Positions 5,611 through 9,565 of a stretch of DNA of 9,565 nt are shown here, piece after piece. Below the pieces are notes generated by a model. That model saw only the letters and a program-made list of their open reading frames with translations, had not been told where the DNA came from and did not search any database. Position 1 is the first letter of the stretch, and every line of letters starts with the position of its first letter. The stretch comes from QZKY01 sp964488675 (lineage in GTDB: Bacteria; Pseudomonadota; Gammaproteobacteria; Burkholderiales; Burkholderiaceae_D), in assembly GCA_964488675.1 (NCBI GenBank), contig CAZAWA010000080.1, positions 1 to 9,565 of the forward strand, read 5' to 3'. Position numbers and translations under genes: made by a program.

Positions 5611-7185
5611 TCATTTCGTTTCGGGTTGGTTGGCGACAGTTTCCCAGTGATATTTGCCGGTATGCAGGCTGCTGGGGCCAAGCTTTGTGTACTTCACCAT
5701 CAGGAACATTTCGACGATCAGAAGCAGTGTGTAAAAACCGAGAAAGCCCGCCAGGCTGAAATACAGGCTCGAGGGCTGGAGCGTCGAAGCTGACAGGTAG
5801 GTGGGCAATATCCCGACGATGGTCCAAGGCTGCCGACCGTATTCGGCTACAAACCAGCCGAGTTCAGCCGCAATCCATGGCAGGGGGATGCTCCACAATG
5901 CCACATACAGGAACCAGCGGTGCCGCATCAATTGCTTGCGGTACAAAAAGTAAAGCGCCATCGAGAAGGTGAGCAGGAACATGAAACCCAGACCGACCAT
6001 GATGCGGAACGACCAGAAGAGCGGCCACACTTTAGGTATGGTGTCGTTTACTGCCAGTTTGATCTGTTCAGGTGTAGCATCGACGACATTGGGGGTGTAT
6101 TTCTTGAGCAGCAGGCCGTGGCCAAGGTCGTCCTTGACCTTGTCAAATGCTGCACGAGCTTCGGGCGACTTGTCGCCGGACTTCAGGCGCGTCAGCGCTG
6201 CGTAGGCAATCATGCCGTTCTTGATGCGAACCTCCGCTTCCTTCTTCAGGTCCTTGATTCCGGTGATTTTCTGGTCGGTCGAGCGGGTCGAGATCAGGCC
6301 AAGGACATACGGAATCTTGACTTCGAAATGCGTTTTTTCCGCTTCGTTGTCCGGCCAGCCGAAAATTGCCAGGCCGGCTGGCGCAGGCTCGGTTTCCCAT
6401 TCCGATTCAATGATGGCCAGCTTGACCTTGTTCACCTTTGTGGTAACCACACCGGATTCATCACCCATCACGATGACACCTATGGTTGCTGCCAGGCCGA
6501 AAACGGCGGCAATTGCAAATGAACGCAGGGCGAACTCGGTGTCTCGTCCCTTGAGCAGGTAAAACGCGGAAATGCCCAGTACGAACATCGAACCTGTTAC
6601 ATAGCCCGCTGCGACGGTGTGAACGAACTTTACCTGACCAACCGGGTTGAAGAAGACATCCCACAGGCTGACGAGTTCCATGCGCATGGTCTCAAAATTG
6701 AACTCTGCGCCGATCGGGTAAGTCATCCAGCCATTGGCAATCAGAATCCACAAGGCCGACATGCTGGATCCGAGAGCCAGCAGGAATGTCACCATCAGAT
6801 GCTTTTTCTTTGACAGACGATCCCATCCGAAGAAAAACAGGCCGATGAAGGTCGATTCGAGGAAGAAGGCCATCATGCCTTCGATCGCAAGCGGCGTGCC
6901 GAATATGTCGCCGACATAGTGCGAGTAATATGACCAGTTGGTGCCGAACTGGAATTCAAGCGTGATTCCGGTCGTCACGCCCATGGCGAAGTTGATGCCA
7001 AACAGCTTGCCCCAGAACTTCGTCATGTCACGGTAGATTTCGTTGCCGGTAGCGACATAAACGGATTCCATGATCACCAGTATCCAGGCTAGTCCGAGCG
7101 TCAGAGGGACAAACAGGAAATGGTACATTGCCGTAGCGGCGAACTGCAGCCGCGAAAGGTTGACGACTTCTTCAATTGGAGCCAT
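5611..7185 (-). CDS. cydA: Cytochrome bd ubiquinol oxidase subunit I, long Q-loop type
   Basis: CydA carries hemes b558, b595 and d and the quinol site of cytochrome bd. The product is 524 residues (E. coli 522). All key ligands are present at E. coli position plus 3: His22 for the oxygen-reducing heme, His189 and Met396 for heme b558, Glu102 and Glu110 in the heme/proton path, and Lys255 and Glu260 in the quinol region. GRQPW is at 450-454. Residues of about 245-385 form the long Q-loop that defines the L-subfamily (ESEWETEPAPAG, LLLKKYTPNVVDAT). I chose ATG 7185 because it is preceded by AGGA at good spacing and gives the family's N-terminus (LSRLQFAATAMYHFLFVP). A longer frame back to 7311 would only read through cydP. 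The start overlaps the end of cydP by 14 bp, so translation of the two is probably coupled. Confidence 0.98.
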   Translation of the reverse strand: MAPIEEVVNLSRLQFAATAMYHFLFVPLTLGLAWILVIMESVYVATGNEIYRDMTKFWGKLFGINFAMGVTTGITLEFQFGTNWSYYSHYVGDIFGTPLAIEGMMAFFLESTFIGLFFFGWDRLSKKKHLMVTFLLALGSSMSALWILIANGWMTYPIGAEFNFETMRMELVSLWDVFFNPVGQVKFVHTVAAGYVTGSMFVLGISAFYLLKGRDTEFALRSFAIAAVFGLAATIGVIVMGDESGVVTTKVNKVKLAIIESEWETEPAPAGLAIFGWPDNEAEKTHFEVKIPYVLGLISTRSTDQKITGIKDLKKEAEVRIKNGMIAYAALTRLKSGDKSPEARAAFDKVKDDLGHGLLLKKYTPNVVDATPEQIKLAVNDTIPKVWPLFWSFRIMVGLGFMFLLTFSMALYFLYRKQLMRHRWFLYVALWSIPLPWIAAELGWFVAEYGRQPWTIVGILPTYLSASTLQPSSLYFSLAGFLGFYTLLLIVEMFLMVKYTKLGPSSLHTGKYHWETVANQPETK

Positions 7186-7456
7186 GTTGTTCCTGCGGTG
7201 GGGTAAGTTTGGAAGATTCGGCAAGCCGGCCCGGTGCCAGATCGTTGGGGGAGTCAGTTTTGGATGTGGTGCCGGAAAGCAGGTGTTGCTCGACTTGCTG
7301 CATCGGCACAAGCATCTTCTTGGCTTGCGGGTTCGAGAAAAACGCTTTCTTGATCGCGAAGAGGATAGCGATCTTTATCAGCAATACCAGCGTGATTTCC
7401 AGTGCCAGCGGCAAGCTGGTGAATCGTGGCCATCGGAATGAAGTAGGTAATTTCAT
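7172..7456 (-). CDS. cydP: Putative cytochrome oxidase small subunit CydP
   Basis: This is a 94-residue protein with one predicted membrane helix at about 17-36 (PLALEITLVLLIKIAILFAI), followed by the short signature KKAFFSNPQAKKM and a polar C-terminal tail. The pattern [LE]-x-TLVLL-x-K-x-A...FFS-P-A matches the small proteins named CydP that precede cydAB in many beta- and gammaproteobacteria. Their exact role is not established; association with the bd oxidase is inferred from gene position. The last roughly 40 residues look like an extension and are low in complexity. ATG 7456 has a weak ribosome site (GGGA). The TGA stop lies 11 bp inside cydA, in another frame. It is the first gene of the operon, 102 bp from divergent hemN. 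Confidence 0.8.
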   Translation of the reverse strand: MKLPTSFRWPRFTSLPLALEITLVLLIKIAILFAIKKAFFSNPQAKKMLVPMQQVEQHLLSGTTSKTDSPNDLAPGRLAESSKLTPPQEQHGSN

Positions 7457-7480
7457 CGATATCCCGACAGTGGAAAGGGG

Positions 7481-7509
7481 TTACCATCTTGTTGCCCGCA
7501 GATTATAGT
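7481..7509 (+). promoter_or_regulatory. Candidate hemN promoter overlapping the cyd -10 box
   Basis: The plus strand has TTACCA (7481-7486, 4/6) and TATAGT (7504-7509, 5/6) separated by exactly 17 bp, pointing to hemN. The -10 box overlaps the opposite-strand cyd -10 box by four bases, so RNA polymerase could not occupy both promoters together. The expected start is near 7516, giving a leader of about 43 nucleotides. Confidence 0.4.
7502..7507 (-). promoter_or_regulatory. Candidate -10 box of the cydPABX promoter
   Basis: The minus strand reads TATAAT, 45 bp upstream of the cydP start. The hexamer 17 bp further upstream is CTGCAA (7530-7525), a 3/6 match to the -35 consensus, and falls in the TTGCA-N5-TGCAA dyad. 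A weak -35 is consistent with activator dependence, but no FNR box (TTGAT-N4-ATCAA) is present in the 102-bp region. Confidence 0.45.
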
Positions 7510-7524
7510 ATCTTCCCAAAAACC

Positions 7525-7539
7525 TTGCAGTGCATGCAA
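7525..7539. promoter_or_regulatory. Candidate operator, inverted repeat TTGCA-N5-TGCAA
   Basis: A perfect 5-bp inverted repeat with 5-bp spacer lies between the divergent genes. It covers the -35 position of the cyd promoter and the early transcribed region of hemN, so a bound protein could act on both. It also fits the loose T-N11-A pattern of LysR-type sites. It is not an FNR or Crp site (different spacing and half-site). Confidence 0.3.
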
Positions 7540-7558
7540 AATTCACCGAATCACCATC

Positions 7559-8950
7559 ATGCCGTCTCTTTTTCCCGACATTGAAATCCCCGAAAGCCTT
7601 ATTCACAAAATGGATATTCGTGGGCCGCGTTATACCTCATACCCGACAGCAGACCGGTTTGGGTCGGGCTTTGCCACAATAGATTACCAGCGTCATCTTG
7701 ATTGTCGCGCTCACAGTCCGGTGCGGGCACCGCTATCGGTATATGTTCATGTGCCGTTCTGTGCATCGCTTTGCTACTACTGTGCTTGCAACCGGATCAT
7801 TACCAAGGATCATCGCCGCTCAACCAAATATCTGCGCTACTTGGGAAAAGAGCTTTCCATGCTTACTGCGCGAATTGGCGGGCGGCAGGATACAGTCCAG
7901 GTACATTTGGGCGGCGGCACCCCTACTTTCCTCAACGAGGGAGAATTGGGGAGCCTGATGCAGATGCTGCGAGAGCATTTTGAATTTTCGCCGGATGCCG
8001 AGATTGGCATAGAGATCGATCCGCGCACAGTGGATGCGCAGAGGCTAGGAGTACTGGCCGAAATGGGGTTTAACCGCATCAGCCTCGGTGTGCAGGACTT
8101 TGACGCAGTCGTCCAAAAGGCGGTGCATCGCATCCAGCCATTTGAAATGGTAGAGCAGACCACGCAGGCATCGCGCAATGCAGGATTCGGATCGATCAAT
8201 TTCGATCTGATCTATGGCCTGCCAAAGCAGACGGTGGTTAGTTTCGGCAGTACGCTGGACAGCGTCATTCGACTTATGCCGGATCGCATCGCCCTCTACA
8301 ATTACGCTCACCTGCCAACCCGTTTTCTGGCGCAGCGCCGCATCGCGGAGGCTGATCTGCCGTCCGCTGATGTGCGCCTTCAGATCTTTCTGTTGGCCAT
8401 GCGACGATTGCTGGATGCGGGCTTCATTTATATCGGGCTGGATCACTTCGCAAGACCCGATGACGAACTTGCTCGATCTCTGATCAACAGAAACTTGCAT
8501 CGCAATTTTCAGGGTTATACCACTCGGGCTGGTTGTGACCTGCTGGGTATTGGTGTGTCCTCCATCAGCCAGATCGAGGGGTGCTACAGCCAGTCGGTTC
8601 GCTCGTTGGAGGAATACTATGACCGGCTCGACGCGAACGAATTGCCTGTCGACCGGGGGATCGCGTTAAGCCAGGACGATCTCGTGCGTCGTCGCGTAAT
8701 CATGGATCTCATGTGCAATACGCCGGTCGATTTCGATGCTATCGACAAGGAATTCGGCATTGAGTTTGGCGTTTATTTTGCCGATGAACTTGAATCAATG
8801 CGCCCGTTTGCTGAAGAAGGGCTGATAGCCGTTGATCGGGGGCGCATCGCGACACTGCCTAAGGGACGGCTGTTCGTGAGGGCGGTCGCTATGGTTTTCG
8901 ACAGTTATCTGAAACTGCCTGAGGCAGGGGGGTTTTCCCGGGTGATTTGA
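7559..8950 (+). CDS. hemN: Oxygen-independent coproporphyrinogen III oxidase (radical SAM)
   Basis: HemN converts coproporphyrinogen III to protoporphyrinogen IX without oxygen, using S-adenosylmethionine radicals; it acts in the cytoplasm in heme synthesis. The product is 463 residues (E. coli 457). It shows GPRYTSYPTADRF at 22-34, the radical-SAM cluster motif CxxxCxxC with the HemN-type fourth cysteine (Cys68, 72, 75, 77 in FCASLCYYCACN), the SAM-binding GGGTPTFL at 118-125, and FNRISLGVQDFD and INFDLIYGLPKQT further on. The E. coli motif has glycine between the last two cysteines; here it is alanine. The motif set identifies true HemN, not HemW, which usually lacks the YTSYP segment. ATG 7559 gives the usual distance of about 20 residues to GPRYTSYP, but no Shine-Dalgarno sequence is seen before it. 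It diverges from the cyd operon, consistent with joint use at low oxygen. Confidence 0.96.
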   Translation: MPSLFPDIEIPESLIHKMDIRGPRYTSYPTADRFGSGFATIDYQRHLDCRAHSPVRAPLSVYVHVPFCASLCYYCACNRIITKDHRRSTKYLRYLGKELSMLTARIGGRQDTVQVHLGGGTPTFLNEGELGSLMQMLREHFEFSPDAEIGIEIDPRTVDAQRLGVLAEMGFNRISLGVQDFDAVVQKAVHRIQPFEMVEQTTQASRNAGFGSINFDLIYGLPKQTVVSFGSTLDSVIRLMPDRIALYNYAHLPTRFLAQRRIAEADLPSADVRLQIFLLAMRRLLDAGFIYIGLDHFARPDDELARSLINRNLHRNFQGYTTRAGCDLLGIGVSSISQIEGCYSQSVRSLEEYYDRLDANELPVDRGIALSQDDLVRRRVIMDLMCNTPVDFDAIDKEFGIEFGVYFADELESMRPFAEEGLIAVDRGRIATLPKGRLFVRAVAMVFDSYLKLPEAGGFSRVI

Positions 8951-9011
8951 TATGGCAGTCTTTGTGGATTCTGAAATAGGTTTTAAATAGGGGCGAATTT
9001 CAGGCATTCGC

Positions 9012-9017
9012 TATAAT
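9012..9017 (+). promoter_or_regulatory. Candidate -10 box upstream of the TrhP-like gene
   Basis: TATAAT lies 35 bp before the ATG at 9053, in the 102-bp gap after hemN. No -35 match is found at 16-18 bp. It suggests separate transcription from hemN; I saw no terminator between the two. Confidence 0.4.
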
Positions 9018-9052
9018 CACCACCTTGTCCTTAGTTTCAATTATTGAGCCCC

Positions 9053-9565
9053 ATGCAACTCATCCCTGAACTGTTATTGCCAGCTGGTTCGCTTGCAAAA
9101 ATGCACACCGCGTTTGATTTCGGTGCGGACGCCGTTTATGCTGGCCAGCCACGCTACAGTCTGCGGGCGCGCAATAACGAATTCTCTTCGTTGGGACGAC
9201 TTGCGGCCGGCATCCGTGAGGCTCATGCACGCGGCAAGCAGTTTTATGTCGCCAGCAACATTTTTGCGCACAACGCCAAGCTGAAGACCTACCTGGCTGA
9301 CATGGCGCCAGTGATAGAGATGAAACCGGATGCGCTGATCATGGCCGATCCGGGCCTGATCATGCTGGTGCGCGACAAGTGGCCGGAGGTGCCGGTGCAC
9401 CTGTCGGTACAGGCGAATGCGATCAACTGGGCCGATGTGAAATTCTGGCAGCGGATGGGGCTGACTCGCGTGCTCCTGTCCCGCGAGCTGTCGCTCGGCG
9501 AGATCGAGGAAATCCGCCAGCTTTTGCCGGGCATTGCACCGGAGGAATTTGTGCACGGCGCGTTG
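9053..9565 (+). CDS. trhP: U32-family tRNA hydroxylation protein, YegQ/TrhP type, N-terminal part (cut by right edge)
   Basis: TrhP (YegQ) in E. coli takes part in prephenate-dependent 5-hydroxylation of uridine-34 in tRNAs; the family was formerly called peptidase U32. The 171 codons here run without a stop to the last base. They align closely with my recollection of E. coli YegQ: ELLLPAGSLAKM, FDFGADAVYAGQPRYSLRAR, NNEF, NIFAHNAKLKTYLADM, PDALIMADPGLIMLVRDKWP, VHLSVQANAINWADVKFWQ, RVLLSRELSLGEIEEIR. The window stops at EEFVHGAL, one residue before the first cysteine of the U32 signature, so the metal-cluster cysteines cannot be checked. ATG 9053 fits the YegQ N-terminus; its ribosome site is weak (TTGAG). 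Other U32 members (UbiU, UbiV, RlhA) are less likely, given the near-identity of several segments to YegQ. Confidence 0.92.
   Translation, partial: MQLIPELLLPAGSLAKMHTAFDFGADAVYAGQPRYSLRARNNEFSSLGRLAAGIREAHARGKQFYVASNIFAHNAKLKTYLADMAPVIEMKPDALIMADPGLIMLVRDKWPEVPVHLSVQANAINWADVKFWQRMGLTRVLLSRELSLGEIEEIRQLLPGIAPEEFVHGAL

Noticed and set aside
5053..5793. Long open frame on the plus strand (246 codons) opposite cydB and the end of cydA
   Set aside because: It lies antisense to two strongly conserved genes; its composition (many Gln, His, Glu) is what the opposite strand of membrane-protein codons gives, and it has no recognisable domain.
5920..6522. Plus-strand open frame of 200 codons opposite cydA
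   Set aside because: Antisense shadow of the cydA Q-loop region, with no domain and no promoter or ribosome site that stands out.
7186..7311. Longer cydA start giving a 42-residue N-terminal extension
   Set aside because: The extension is the out-of-frame reading of cydP, and ATG 7185 has a ribosome site and the expected family N-terminus.
7457..7558. FNR/ANR box between cydP and hemN
   Set aside because: I looked for TTGAT-N4-ATCAA on both strands; the only dyad (TTGCA-N5-TGCAA) has the wrong half-site and spacing.
8915..8927. CTGCC-TGA-GGCAG hairpin near the end of hemN, followed by a G run and TTTT
   Set aside because: It lies inside the hemN coding sequence, the stem is only 5 bp, and the four Ts come after six more Gs and are followed by Cs, so it is not a convincing terminator.
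1..9565. CRISPR array, tRNA, rRNA, transposase, toxin-antitoxin or phage-defence genes
   Set aside because: No regularly spaced repeats, no cloverleaf or rRNA-like stretch, and no matching protein motifs were seen in any frame.

Overview
The window looks like chromosomal DNA from a betaproteobacterium, most likely a Burkholderiales member of moderate GC (Oxalobacteraceae-like). I infer this from the prfB-lysS pair, a long-Q-loop cytochrome bd operon led by a CydP-type small subunit, the protein similarities and a GC content I judge by eye at about 54%. No database was searched. No rRNA, tRNA, CRISPR array, insertion sequence or phage gene is visible. Both ends of the window cut through genes.

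Layout, left to right. (1) Positions 1-1951, minus strand: prfB (peptide release factor 2, with the classic programmed +1 frameshift) followed 8 bp later by lysS (lysyl-tRNA synthetase, cut by the left edge). (2) Positions 1952-2185: a divergent intergenic region with two adjacent near-perfect or perfect palindromes and a good -10 box for prfB. (3) Positions 2186-2995, plus strand: a flavodoxin-like/2x[4Fe-4S] ferredoxin fusion of the EFR1 type, function unknown. (4) Positions 3215-4333, plus strand: a stand-alone membrane acyltransferase of the acyltransferase-3 family. (5) Positions 4351-7456, minus strand: a compact cydP-cydA-cydB-cydX operon for a cytochrome bd quinol oxidase. It includes a 33-residue CydX that many gene callers would miss. 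(6) Positions 7457-7558: a 102-bp divergent promoter region in which the candidate -10 boxes for the two directions overlap. (7) Positions 7559-8950, plus strand: hemN, the oxygen-independent coproporphyrinogen III oxidase. (8) Positions 9053-9565, plus strand: the N-terminal 171 codons of a U32-family protein of the YegQ/TrhP type, cut by the right edge just before its signature cysteine.

How the genes fit together: cydPABX and hemN form a low-oxygen module. Cytochrome bd is a high-affinity terminal oxidase carrying three hemes, and HemN supplies the heme pathway when oxygen is too scarce for HemF; both are fired from one short divergent region. prfB, lysS and the TrhP-like gene belong to translation (termination, tRNA charging, tRNA modification). 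The EFR1-type redox protein and the acyltransferase are the accessory and least understood parts. I found no evidence for a wholly new system. The items most worth a second look are the unassigned flavodoxin-ferredoxin fusion with palindromes upstream, the unusual small subunits of the bd oxidase, and the overlapping cyd/hemN promoters.
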